NCBI RefSeq assembly: GCF_026262505.1 | Contig: NC_067206.1 | Location: forward strand, 14,194,205-14,258,204 | From: Trichomonas vaginalis G3 | Taxonomy: Eukaryota > Parabasalia > Trichomonadida > Trichomonadidae | Reading direction: 5' to 3' | DNA length: 64,000 nt | Shown: in pieces, positions 39,411 through 49,578 of the stretch | How the letters are laid out: every line of letters begins with the position of its first letter | How positions within the stretch are numbered: the stretch's first letter is position 1 | Position numbers and translations under genes: made by a program | Notes under the pieces: generated by a model | What the model was told of the DNA's origin: nothing | What the model saw: the letters and a program-made list of their open reading frames with translations, nothing else | Databases searched by the model: none

Positions 39411-39736
39411 TTTATATATTTATATATATATGTATATATGTATATATTTATATATGCATATATTTATATATGTATATATTTATATATGTATATATTTATA
39501 TATGTATATATTTATATATGTATATATTTATATATGCATATATTTATATATGTATATATTTATATATGTATATATTTATATATGTATATATTTATATATG
39601 TATATATTTATATATTATATATTTATATATGTATATATTTATATATGTATATATTATATATGTATATATTTATATATGTATATATTTATATATGTATATA
39701 TTTATATATGTATATATTTATATATGTATATATTTA
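39411..39736. repeat. TA-rich microsatellite
   Basis: Some 325 bp built from TATATATTTATATATG-type units. It creates long frames in all forward phases that are plainly not genes. Confidence 0.95.
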
Positions 39737-39739
39737 TTA

Positions 39740-40700
39740 GAAACTGCTTCATGCTGCATTGAGTATTGTTGAATAATTTGAAGTAGTGGTTTTTGGAATC
39801 AGCACCCCTATGAGAGCGCTGGCGACCGAAACACCACTAGTAAGATTGTGTATTAGAAACTGCTTCATGCTGTGTTGAGTAAGCTTCGATGTCTTTGTAG
39901 GATAGCTTTCTGAGAGCGAAACAAGATAGTGTTGAAAAAAATTTTGAAAATCTGAGAGACTGTGCAAGAGCCAACGACCAAAACACTACCAGTAAGATAC
40001 AGCAGTAGTAGCTGCTTCATGCTGCATTGAGTATTGTTGAATAATTTGAAGTAGTGGTTTTTGAAATCAGCACCCCTATGAGAGCGCTGGCGACCGAAAA
40101 CACCACTAGTAAGATTGTGTATTAGAAACTGCTTCATGCTGTGTTGAGTAAGCTTCGATGTCTTTGTAGGATAGCTTTCTGAGAGCGAAACAAGATAGTG
40201 TTGAAAAAAAATTTTGAAAATCTGAGCGACTGTGCAAGAGCCAACGACCAAAACACTACCAGTAAGATACAGCAGTAGTAGCTGCTTCATGCTGCATTGA
40301 GTATTGTTGAATAATTTGAAGTAGTGGTTTTTGAAATCAGCACCCCTATGAGAGCGCTGGCGACCGAAACACCACTAGTAAGATTGTGTATTAGAAACTG
40401 CTTCATGCTGTGTTGAGTAAGCTTCGATGTCTTTGTAGGATAGCTTTCTGAGAGCGAAACAAGATAGTGTTGAAAAAAAAATTTTGAAAATCTGAGAGAC
40501 TGTGCAAGAGCCAACGACCAAAACACTACCAGTAAGATACAGCAGTAGTAGCTGCTTCATGCTGCATTGAGTATTGTTGAATAATTTGAAGTAGTGGTTT
40601 TTGAAATCAGCACCCCTATGAGAGCGCTGGCGACCGAAACACCACTAGTAAGATTGTGTATTAGAAACTGCTTCATGCTGTGTTGAGTAAGCTTCGATAT
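39740..40700. repeat. 269-bp tandem minisatellite, about 3.5 copies
   Basis: CTGCATTGAGTATTGTTG recurs near 39754, 40022, 40292 and 40562 (period 268-270). Each unit contains two related halves beginning CTGCTTCATGCTG. Copies differ by single bases and by the length of an A-run. Confidence 0.9.
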
Positions 40701-41639
40701 CTTTATCAGACCACCTTTAAATTAACCACTCACATTCTCACTGTGGTCCATCTAAAATTTGTAAACTTTATGACATAAAATTATATTATATGCAGGATCC
40801 CACCTATTACTTAATCTTTTTGGAATAAATGTTTTATAATATTTATCGATTGATTGTAATTTTTTGTATAAAAAAGTTTTTTATTTATATTAAAAATATA
40901 TTCGGTTAATGATATTATCTTATAATTTGTAAATAAATCTAGTAATAAAATAACTTTAATAGTTGGTGTCACTTTTTCGAAAATTCTGGTTTTTCCTTTG
41001 AATCTCTTTACAATTCGAAATCAAATTCAAAACTCAGTAGAAGAAAGGAAGAATCGACTTACTACGGTTGTAATACGAATAAATACATATATTTAATTAT
41101 TTTTATTTACATAATAATTGTTTGAAGCTCATATTCCAACAAATTTTTAAATAAAAACATTAAAATGTTGAAAATGTTCATATATTTTAATAGGGTTTTG
41201 GCACTTTATTGAGGAATTACTACATACATAGTCGAACTGAACTTGATATTTTGAAATTTAAATTATTTATCAAAATTAAAATTTAACTTGAAATTTATAA
41301 TTATTTAGTCATATTTTGCATAATTCTAAGTAGATTTTGTAAAAAATCAAGAAAGAAAAATTTTAACGTGCTTTATTTTTTCTTTTTTATAATAATACAT
41401 ATTATTATATAATTAACATATTCATAATGTTTCACCCTTTCAAAAATATAATCCTCCTCCTCTCAAATAAACGTACATACGGGTGGCCTCTTTTTTCAAA
41501 AAATTAAAATTTGAAATTTTGGGCTCAAATATTAGAGATTTTTTCAACCTTCAACGATATATGTTGTCTATATCAGACCTCCTTTCTTTTTGATACTTAA
41601 CATTGTTCCTAAATCTTAGCCGTTAAGGCTGTTCTGAAA

Positions 41640-43112
41640 TATAGATCCAAGGTGATGTGATTTTTGCATCCCTGGGATGGACGATACACCCAAAGTGTCA
41701 CCTTTTTTGGGATAACATGAATTTTAAATATCATGAGAGTTCTGCAAACCATATGCACAATATCTATTCAGCCTGACTTCTTGTATATATGAGTTAGACT
41801 TCTTAAATATTGTGCTTGGGGCGATATAAGCATTTCCGAGATTACCATCGTGCTCTATAGTATGCTACTTCTCCCTGGTTCTAGCTCAGTTCCAAGGATA
41901 TTGGCGTTCAAGGATTTGGCAAGGTCCTTCCGAAGTCTCTCATTCGATGAGAGATTTCGGAAGAATCTTGCCTTAAAGTACTCCAACTCTTGTTCTTTTG
42001 TTCCTAAATAGTAGAAAAGTTATTTGACTACTTAAGGTAGAGATTATCCGAGGTCCCTCATTTGATGAGAGGCCTCGATAATCTCTGCCTTAAAATTGTA
42101 CACTTGTAGTCCATGAGAGTGTAAGTATACATTGATAGGACAGCTTTCTTCTGAAGTCTTAGATTTGATGAGAACCTCAGAAGAAAACTGTCCTATTTTA
42201 TAGTAAAAGGAGTTTCAGGAGCTCCAAAGCTCCCTTTCGTAAGGATTAGGAGCTTTGAAGCTCCTGGTTCGTAGACGTGTTTCGCATCTTTCATCAGAAG
42301 AGGCCCAAATGGTAAATAGCCTCTGCTGATGAGCTTCAGGAGCTCCAAGGCTCCCTCTCGTAACGATTAGGAGCTTGTAGCCTCCTGAATGTAAGGTAGG
42401 ATTGCTCTGATCTCTAATCAGTAGATGCCATGCCTCATTATGAACTCTACTGACAAGAGATCAAGAGCTCCAATGACTCCCTTTTTAGTTAGTGGCGTTC
42501 TCACCATTTAGTAGGATTGCTGATCCTACTAATGAAGTGATCACTTAGTATACGTTTTGAATAAATTGAATTTTTTTAGAATTTAGTATTTTTTATAGAC
42601 ATCACATGTATATTATAAATACATAAATATATTCTTTAATTCAAAAAATTCAATTCGGTTTTGGGATGGGTATCCCAGCCCCAAGTATTCAATTTTATTC
42701 AATTTTTAAAGAATTTTGGGTTGGGATGCCCAGACCAAAACAAGCTTTATATTTTGATGTGTAGATACGTATGTGTGCATCATTGTTGTGTTATATATTA
42801 TGTTTTTAATGAAAAAAAATCTGATTCAAAAAAAATTATCACTAATTAGTTGATAATATAAAGAAAAAATAGATAAATTGTATGTTTTGAGAGTATTTAT
42901 CCACATTCACTCATATGAATTTCATTAAATAGTGTCTTTTTACTCCCAAATTTATTTTGAATTATTGAAATCAAAGAAAAAAAATCAGAAAAATTTCTCG
43001 AAATTTTTATTTTCAAAAAAAATTTGGATTTTATATTGAAAACTGACACTGGGAGGACGATAGGGCTGGGATTGGAGATACCCCCCTCACTTGGGAAAAA
43101 TACGGATCTATA
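41640..43112. mobile_element. hairpin-array element with 8-bp target duplication
   Basis: TTCTGAAA is duplicated at 41632-41639 and 43113-43120; the ends are TATAGATCC and GGATCTATA. The 8-bp duplication is typical of hAT transposons. There is no transposase frame. The interior 41918-42530 is a row of about seven different hairpins. Confidence 0.75.
41918..42530. repeat. row of about seven imperfect hairpins
   Basis: Hairpins near 41918-41972 (GGCAAGGTCCTTCCGAAGTC arm), 42032-42092 (loop ATTTGATGAG), 42136-42195 (arm TAGGACAGCTTTCTTCTGA), 42210-42262 (arm AGGAGCTCCAAAGCTCC), 42294-42330 (arm AGAGGC) and further ones to 42530. At least three use a loop related to TTYGATGAGA. The AGGAGCTC arm and the CTCTGCTGAT arm also occur in the hairpin-cluster element at 10741-11324. 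Confidence 0.75.
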
Positions 43113-43170
43113 TTCTGAAAATATTTTTTTTTTCGAAAAAATTCGAAAAAAATTCTTAAAATTCAAAAAT

Positions 43171-44552
43171 CTAGGGCTGTACAAGATTTAAAAAAACATT
43201 GCCGGGTTACCGTAGAGGCCTAAAAAAATCGCGCCTCGGCGGCAAGCCGCCTCGGCATTAAGAATGCGCATCTAAATTTTTATATGTCCTTCTTTCTTTT
43301 ATTTTTCCCTTCCCTTTCTTTTCTTTTCTTTTTTTCCCTCCTCTTGCTCTCATTTACCTTTTTTTTCCTTTTCTCATCATTTTTCAAAATTTAAAATTTT
43401 TATCAAAAATCTTGCCTATAAAAGCAGACTATGGAACCTTTTAATGCCTCTTAATCAATATTATACAGCATAAAGCATATTAAATGAAAGTAATTACGTA
43501 TAATTTATTTTATTATCTTATTTATTAATTCTTTAGCATGTATTGTTTAATATTAACTTTTCTGTACATTAAATATGATATCTCCAAAGTATGAATGCCT
43601 TGTAACGAAACGAAAACTTAATTTTATGTTGATATTGTCACAAACATTAGATTATTAAAATATATGTTGGATATCCCTTAGTATGAGACTTCATGACTCT
43701 TGTTGTCTAACGTGAGCTTTGGATTGGCAAGCTCTGTGGTTAACGAACATAAATTAATTGTAAAGTTTTCAAAAATTTTCATCGTTTCTATCAGCATCTA
43801 TTTTTCCTTTAAAATAATATATTTGTATGAATACAATATTTAGTAATTTTTTTATTTCCATAATTTCATTCAAAATTTCAGAAAAATTAATTTCTATTCA
43901 ATATTATTTCAGCTTCAAAACACTTCATTCTTATAGATGTTGATTCACTAAAGTGTGATACTCAATGTCTTATTTCAATGAAATTGTTCTGCAAATTTAT
44001 TTCACTTTTGACCTCACTTTTTCCGTAATTCAATTTTTTACTTTTAATATTTTAGATCTTCATAATATCATTTGAAAAATTAACCATATAAAAAATCAAG
44101 TTAACAATTCACTTTTTCCGTAATTCAAAAATCAAAAATATAAATAATATATCTTTTTATCAAATATTATTATTATATTCTATGAAAAATGAGGTCCGGA
44201 AATTTTGCGGATTCCCGTAACTCAATTTTACGGAAAAAGTGCAGTAAACTATTCAAAATACGGAAAAATTGGTGTAAACTAATGATTTTACGGTAAAATC
44301 ACGGAAAGTCCCGGAAGAATATATGTGCCTATATGAAATTATACAAAAATGAATCAAACGCATTTTAAAAGATTGTTCTTGTATTATAAATGCTATTCGC
44401 AGATTTATTAGTTGAAGAAAATTACCAAATTTTTGCCGATTTACAAAAAATGATTTACAAAGCATATTTTTATAAGGCTTTAAAAATCTTTAAAATGTGA
44501 CCGGTGACGGAAATCCATGGTAACCAACCGCGGTTCCCGTTTGGAATGCCAT
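43171..44552 (-). mobile_element. 1.38-kb element, first arm of a giant palindrome
   Basis: Begins CTAGGGCTGTACAAG and ends CGTTTGGAATGCCAT. The flanks TCAAAAAT (43163-43170) and ACAAAAAT (44553-44560) share seven of eight bases. CTAGGGCTGTACAAG is a hAT-like tip, though the other end does not mirror it. No frame is convincing. It is the inverted near-copy of 44628-46002. Confidence 0.75.
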
Positions 44553-44627
44553 ACAAAAATCCCTTAATTCCTGAGGATTTTGGAAAAAAGTTTTTACATG
44601 AACATGTGTATATTATATGAAGTATAT
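44553..44627. other. 75-bp island of target DNA at the palindrome centre
   Basis: This sequence equals the part of the TTAA element found at 37789-37860 in copy 1. Its presence shows that the palindrome arose by two separate opposite-orientation insertions about 70 bp apart, not by one fold-back element. Confidence 0.85.
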
Positions 44628-46002
44628 ATGGCATTCCAAACGGGAACCGCGGTTGGTTACCATGGATTTCCGTCACCGGTCACATTTTAAAGATTTTTAA
44701 AGCCTTATAAAAATATGCTTTGTAAATCATTTTTTGTAATCGGCAAAATTTGGTAATTTTCTTCAACTAATAAATCTGCGAATAGCATTATAATACAAGA
44801 ACAATCTTTAAAATTCATTTTTGTATAATTTCATATAGGCAATATATTCTTCCGGACTTTCCGTGATTTTACCGTAAAATCATTAGTTTTACACCAATTT
44901 TTCCGTATTTTGAATAGTTTACTGCACTTTTTCCGTAAAATTGAGTTACGGGAATCCGCAAAATTTTCCGGACCTCATTTTTCATAGAATATAATAATAA
45001 TATTTGATAAAAAGATATATTATTTATATTTTGATTTTTGAATTACGGAAAAAGTGAATTGTTAACTTGATTTTTTTATATGGTTAATTTTTCAAATGAT
45101 ATTATGAAGATCTAAAATATTAAAAGTAAAAAATTGAATTACGGAAAAAGTGAGGTCAAAAGTGAAATAAATTTGCAGAACAATTTTCATTGAAATAAGA
45201 CATTGAGTATCACACTTTAGTGAATCAACATCTATAAGAATGAAGTGTTTTGAAGCTGAAATAATATTGAATAGAAATTAATTTTTTCTGAAATTTTGAA
45301 TGAAATTATGGGAAATAAAAAAATTACTAAATATTGTATTCATACAAATATATTATTTTAAAGGAAAAATAGATGCTGATAGAAACGATGAAAAATTTTG
45401 AAAACTTTACAATTAATTTATGTTCGTTAACCACAGAGCTTGCAATCCAAAGCTCACGTTAGACTACAAGAGTCATGAAGTCTCATACTAAGGATATCCA
45501 ACATATATTTTAATAATCTAATGTTTGTGACAAATATTCAACATAAAATTAAGTTTTCGTTTCGTTACAAGGCATTCATACTTTGGAGATATCATATTTA
45601 ATGTACAGAAAAGTTAATATTAAACAATACATGCTAAAGAATTAATAAATAAGATAATAAAATAAATTTATACGTAATTACTTTCATTTAATATGCTTTA
45701 TGCTGTATAATATTGATTAAGAGGCATTAAAAGGTTCCATAGTCTGCTTTTATAGGCAAGATTTTTGATAAAAATTTTAAATTTTGAAAAATGATGAGAA
45801 AAGGAAAAAAAAGGTAAATGAGAGCAAGAGGAGGGAAAAAAAAGAAAAAGAAAAGAAAGGGAAGGGAAAAATAAAAGAAAGAAGGACATATAAAAATTTA
45901 GATGCGCATTCTTAATGCCGAGGCGGCTTGCCGCCGAGGCGCGATTTTTTTAGGCCTCTACGGTAACCCGGCAATGTTTTTTTAAATCTTGTACAGCCCT
46001 AG
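44628..46002 (+). mobile_element. 1.38-kb element, second arm of a giant palindrome
   Basis: Begins ATGGCATTCCAAACGGGAAC and ends CTTGTACAGCCCTAG. The 8-bp duplication AAGTATAT is perfect (44620-44627 and 46003-46010). It contains several copies of ACTTTTTCCGTAA-type words in both orientations, and no gene. Non-autonomous, hAT-like by duplication length. Confidence 0.8.
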
Positions 46003-46131
46003 AAGTATATTGATAAGGTAAAAATCAAATTTTATTGCATATTCATCGAGAAAATAAACTAACGAATCCCTCAAAATTGAGAGGGTAATCATCCTCCTCT
46101 CAAATAAACGTACATACGGGTGCACCCTTAA

Positions 46132-46226
46132 TATAAATATTGCTAACATTTGTAATCAGTCTAATAAGTAGATATATGGAATTTTTTAAATAACTTCATT
46201 ATCTCATCTTCGAATTAAAAATTATA

Positions 46227-46232
<6 letters not shown>
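46132..46232. other. host DNA before Maverick C
   Basis: About 100 bp of AT-rich DNA. The last bases before the A-run are GAGTTT (46227-46232), the expected target hexamer (or AGTTTA if the first A of the run is included). Confidence 0.5.
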
Positions 46233-46276
<44 letters not shown>

Positions 46277-46600
46277 AAGTGGGGCTTCCAGGCACTTCGT
46301 GCCTTCTAGCCCTGAAGATGTTTAGTATAAATGAAGTCTTAGAGGACATACATGACTATGAGTTTTGATATGACAAGATAGAATATGAGAGAGGTCCTAT
46401 AAACCGGAGAAAGTGTCATATAAACATCTGTCGTTTTACTCAGAATTTTATACAGAATTCGACAAAAATATATTTTAGGGTAGAAGGGTATATCTAACCT
46501 CTTTTCTAACCTCTTTTCTACCCCATATGTCCTTACTGAAAATATGACCTTAACCGAGTAGTTTTCATGTTTTGTCACTTTTCTGTCACTTTTCAGGAAA
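46233..46600. repeat. left terminal repeat of Maverick C, short form
   Basis: A-run, terminal hairpin, a methyltransferase-tail fragment (about 46336-46425) and one GGGTAGAAGG-type dyad module. The long 220-bp arrays of element B are absent here; a smaller set of modules follows the methyltransferase gene instead. Confidence 0.75.
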
Positions 46601-46623
46601 AAAACATTTTTATTGTATATAAA

Positions 46624-47456
46624 ATGAATTTTACAAAACCACCGTTACCCTTCTTTGGAAATAAGAGTAGATGTAAAGATATTCTATTGAGAGAACTTAA
46701 GAAACTACCGAATGGTCTAACATTTGTAGATTTGTTCGGTGGAAGTTTCTATATATCTCATTTGTGCCATACCGTATTCCCAAACTCAAAGATTATATGC
46801 AATGACTTCGACAACTATATGAACCGTCTCAAACATATACCAGACACAAACAAAATATTGAGTGAGTTGAAAGAAAAGATACCTATAGGCAAGATGGAAC
46901 GTATACCATTAGATAAGAAAATACTGTCAGAGAGGTTTTGAAAAAAGCAGAGTATATTGACTGGGATAGTAATCTCTCTAGACTATTGTATAGTGGTTCT
47001 ATAAGAGTTCATGACATTGAAACACTTATGTCAAAAGTTTTATATCTTAACTATACAAAGGTTTTCAAAGAGAACATAGAAAAATATACTGAGGGTATAG
47101 AGTTTGTGAGATGTCGTTGGACAGAGTTGTATGAAAAATATAAAAACAAGGAAAATGTTTTCTTTATAGTAGACCCACCGTTCTATAACACATACGATTT
47201 TCAATACCAAGTAGACTGGACTTTGAGAGACTCTTTAGAAACTTTAGACGTTTTACATAACCATCCATGCTTTTACTTTACATCCGATAAAAGTGGTTTG
47301 GAAACCGTTATGAGATGGTTAGAGGACATACATGACTATGAGTTTATATATGACAAGATAGAATATGAGAGAGGTCCTATAAACCGGAAAAAGTGTCATA
47401 ACAAAGAAATTTTACTAGTAAGTAAATGTGGTTTGAAATCGGATTGTTGGTTTTAG
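46624..47456 (+). pseudogene. Dam-like methyltransferase, broken copy (Maverick C)
   Basis: Collinear with the whole gene of B, including PFFGNK, DLFGG and DPPF motif regions. Broken. Confidence 0.8.
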
Positions 47457-47931
47457 GGTAGAAGGGTATATCTAACCTCTTTTCTAACCTCTTTTCTACC
47501 CTCTTGAATTTTCATGAAATTTACACCAAAAATATATTTTAGGGTAGAAGGGTATATCTAACCTCTTTTCTACCCTCTTTTCTACCCTCTTGAATTTTCA
47601 TGAAATTTACACCAAAAATATACTACTAGGGTCATTTACGAAGAAATCTCAACAAAGTCTTTACGATGAAATCTCAACAAAATATTTACGAAGAAGTCTT
47701 AACAAAGTCTTTACGAAGAAGTCTTAACAAAGTCTTTACGAAGAAGTCTTAACAAAGTCTTTACGAAGAAATTCATGAAAATTCAAGAGGGTAGAAAAGA
47801 GGTTAGAAAAGAGGTTAGATATACCCTTCTACCCTAAAATATATTTTTGGGTCATTTACACTCATTTACGAAGAAGTCTTAACAAAGTCTTTACGAAGAA
47901 GTCATAACAAAGAAATTTTACTAGTAAGTAA
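47457..47931. repeat. dyad modules and 24-bp units downstream of the methyltransferase (Maverick C)
   Basis: GGGTAGAAGGGTATATCTAACC modules in both orientations flank 24-bp units (ACGAAGAAGTCTTAACAAAG). The last part repeats the methyltransferase 3' end, from which the small membrane-protein frame then starts. Confidence 0.75.
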
Positions 47932-48063
47932 ATGTGGTTTGAAATAGGACTACTTGTTTTAGGTTTTTTCCATTGTGTCATTTACTTATTTGACGTGGCA
48001 GAAAGATATAGAGAATATGAAGATGAACCAATGCCTGCAAATGTTCAGCATATGTACTCGTAA
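47932..48063 (+). CDS. small single-span membrane protein (Maverick C)
   Basis: The 43-residue counterpart of 14909-15040, with the same membrane segment and charged tail. It stays open although here it no longer overlaps an intact methyltransferase frame and is separated from it by repeats, which argues that it is selected in its own right. Confidence 0.6.
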   Translation: MWFEIGLLVLGFFHCVIYLFDVAERYREYEDEPMPANVQHMYS

Positions 48064-48084
48064 GAATATTTTATCTAATATTAA

Positions 48085-48446
48085 ATGGACGCACAGAACT
48101 TAGCGAATGCACAGCAACCTGGACAACAAACCCAGAGAATATTCCAAATGAAGTTAGAATACAAACTGCAATGGCAAACTATGGTCAAGTGCCAACAGAT
48201 GTACAAATGCAAACTGCCATGTCAAATGACGCTGCGTTAGGTTTGCCACCATGGTATGCAAATATGAGATGGAAAGAGTTTTATACAAACCCCGAAGTGG
48301 GATATAAACAACTCTATGCAGATGACGCGAACACAGGAGTTGACCCAGAGTATGTTTTCTACCAGAGGAGAAATAGAATGTATGAGCTCCAGTTAAAGAA
48401 TGCTATGGAACTCAACAGGAAACGTAAGAGACTAGGTGGACATTAG
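48085..48446 (+). pseudogene. 120-aa-type protein, broken copy (Maverick C)
   Basis: Homologue of 15064-15426 over its whole length. Broken; the C-terminal two thirds are otherwise identical. Confidence 0.7.
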
Positions 48447-48464
48447 ATTTTTACATATAGTAAA

Positions 48465-48707
48465 ATGGGTTTCTTCAGTAGTATTGGAAACTTCTTTCGA
48501 AATGTTGGAAGAGGTATGTGGAATGGAATAAAAACCGTAGGAAGAGGAATTTGGAACGGAGTCAAAAATATTGGTAAAAGAGTAGGTCAGTTCGTTGGTA
48601 TTATACCTAAAGACCCTGAACCAGAAGAACAAGCTCCTGTTATACAACAGCCTGAACCTGCACCACAGTCTAGTTGGCAACCAAATCCAACACCTCAACC
48701 GTATTAA
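48465..48707 (+). CDS. 80-aa amphipathic virion-like protein (Maverick C)
   Basis: Starts MGFFSSIGNFFRNVGRGMWN and continues with alternating Gly, Asn, Val and aromatic residues to about residue 45, an amphipathic helix reminiscent of the membrane-lytic part of adenovirus pVI. The second half is Pro/Gln-rich. Gly2 might be acylated, though Phe3 is unfavourable. The leader TTTTTACATATAGTAAA is of the structural type. A membrane-breaching virion role is inferred. Confidence 0.65.
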   Translation: MGFFSSIGNFFRNVGRGMWNGIKTVGRGIWNGVKNIGKRVGQFVGIIPKDPEPEEQAPVIQQPEPAPQSSWQPNPTPQPY

Positions 48708-48711
48708 AAAA

Positions 48712-49560
48712 TCATATTTTTACCGTTCGATAGTAGTTGTATATGAAACTAAGTTCTAAGTAAAACGCGTGGTATAATGGAATTATTCTCTTTCTTCCAT
48801 CTGTAGTAAACCATACTTGAAAGTCTGAAATACTTCCACTTGGTGGTTCGTATAGCTTTGTAGGTTTTTCGTAAAAGTCATTTGCCAAGCATAAAAAAGA
48901 GTTTTGTGCACCAGAAAATGAAGCATGAACTATAATAGCATCTGAGTCGAAAACATTTTCATATGTTCCATTAGGGTTTTCGACTTCATAAAAGTTCGGG
49001 TGTACTGGATATTCTGCAGGCTGATTTAACATCCTCAAAAATCTATACCATGCCAAGTTGTTATATTTTGTAGAAATATAAACGTCTTCTCCAAGGTCTT
49101 CTATTCTATTGATTTTAACAGTTGCATTTTTCCTGTCATATATAATATCGAGATGGTACTCTCCTTCGTCAATGTTGTACTGTTTTGCATATTCGAGATA
49201 GATATCGTTTATTTTTTCTTGAAAAGCTTGAAGAGTTGTTTCTAAGTTTACAAGCAAACTAACTTGTAAAAGTTTTCCCTGTTCAAATTTCTCATACGTA
49301 CGTTTTTCTTTGTTATAGTATCGAACTTCAAAAGCGACCGTAAATGGGAAACCATGTATGGCTTCTGAAATGAACTTCATTCTACGAAAGCCAATAGCTT
49401 TTGTGACGGATGGGTCTCTTAACCATCTTAAGGGGTAGTCAAAACGATAGCCTTCATGCTTTACGGTCTCTGTCTCAAACTTTTGACCGACATTAGTAAA
49501 AAGTTCATCTAATGGTTTAGTTGTAGCAACTCTTGAATTTTCTTTTTCTATTGAAAGCAT
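48712..49560 (-). CDS. 282-aa protein, unknown, virion-associated candidate (Maverick C)
   Basis: MLSIEKENSRVATTKPLDEL at the start; mixed alpha/beta, with a conserved C-terminal block (ASFSGAQNSFLCLANDFYEK, then SDFQVWFTTDGRK and LELSFIYNYY). The paired orientation with the fibre gene, sharing an 18-bp promoter, suggests coexpression and perhaps a fibre base or chaperone. A paralogue sits on the other strand further right. No known family recognised. Confidence 0.7.
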   Translation of the reverse strand: MLSIEKENSRVATTKPLDELFTNVGQKFETETVKHEGYRFDYPLRWLRDPSVTKAIGFRRMKFISEAIHGFPFTVAFEVRYYNKEKRTYEKFEQGKLLQVSLLVNLETTLQAFQEKINDIYLEYAKQYNIDEGEYHLDIIYDRKNATVKINRIEDLGEDVYISTKYNNLAWYRFLRMLNQPAEYPVHPNFYEVENPNGTYENVFDSDAIIVHASFSGAQNSFLCLANDFYEKPTKLYEPPSGSISDFQVWFTTDGRKRIIPLYHAFYLELSFIYNYYRTVKI

Positions 49561-49578
49561 ATTTTATCTAGAATAAAA
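49561..49578. promoter_or_regulatory. 18-bp divergent promoter (Maverick C)
   Basis: ATTTTATCTAGAATAAAA, identical to 16543-16560 in element B. Confidence 0.55.

Larger units (their letters stand above)
39322..40994. mobile_element. minisatellite-bearing element with AGAATTTWCGAAAAAGTGACAC ends
   Basis: The left end (from about 39329) and right end (to about 40988) are inverted repeats with the core CGAAAAAGTGACAC. Inside are a TA-rich microsatellite and a 269-bp tandem repeat, and no transposase. The flanks share about 84 bp of the target (39238-39321 and 40995-41078), far longer than a normal target duplication. Confidence 0.65.
39075..46127. mobile_element. TTAA-flanked DNA transposon copy 2, with three nested insertions
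   Basis: TTAA at 39071-39074 and 46128-46131 flank a copy of the 1040-bp element. Against copy 1 it is interrupted at 39322-40994, 41640-43112 and 43171-46002. The remaining pieces are almost identical to copy 1, so the host element and all three insertions are young. Confidence 0.8.

Noticed and set aside
39394-39772. Three overlapping Tyr/Ile-rich frames of 110-124 aa
   Set aside because: They are translations of a TA microsatellite, open in every forward phase.
45698-45889. 63-aa frame in the palindrome arm
   Set aside because: A polypyrimidine tract produces it and the other arm does not keep it in a sensible form.
43171-46002. Single fold-back transposon with 1.38-kb inverted repeats
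   Set aside because: The centre is target DNA and each arm has its own short target duplication, so two insertions explain it better.
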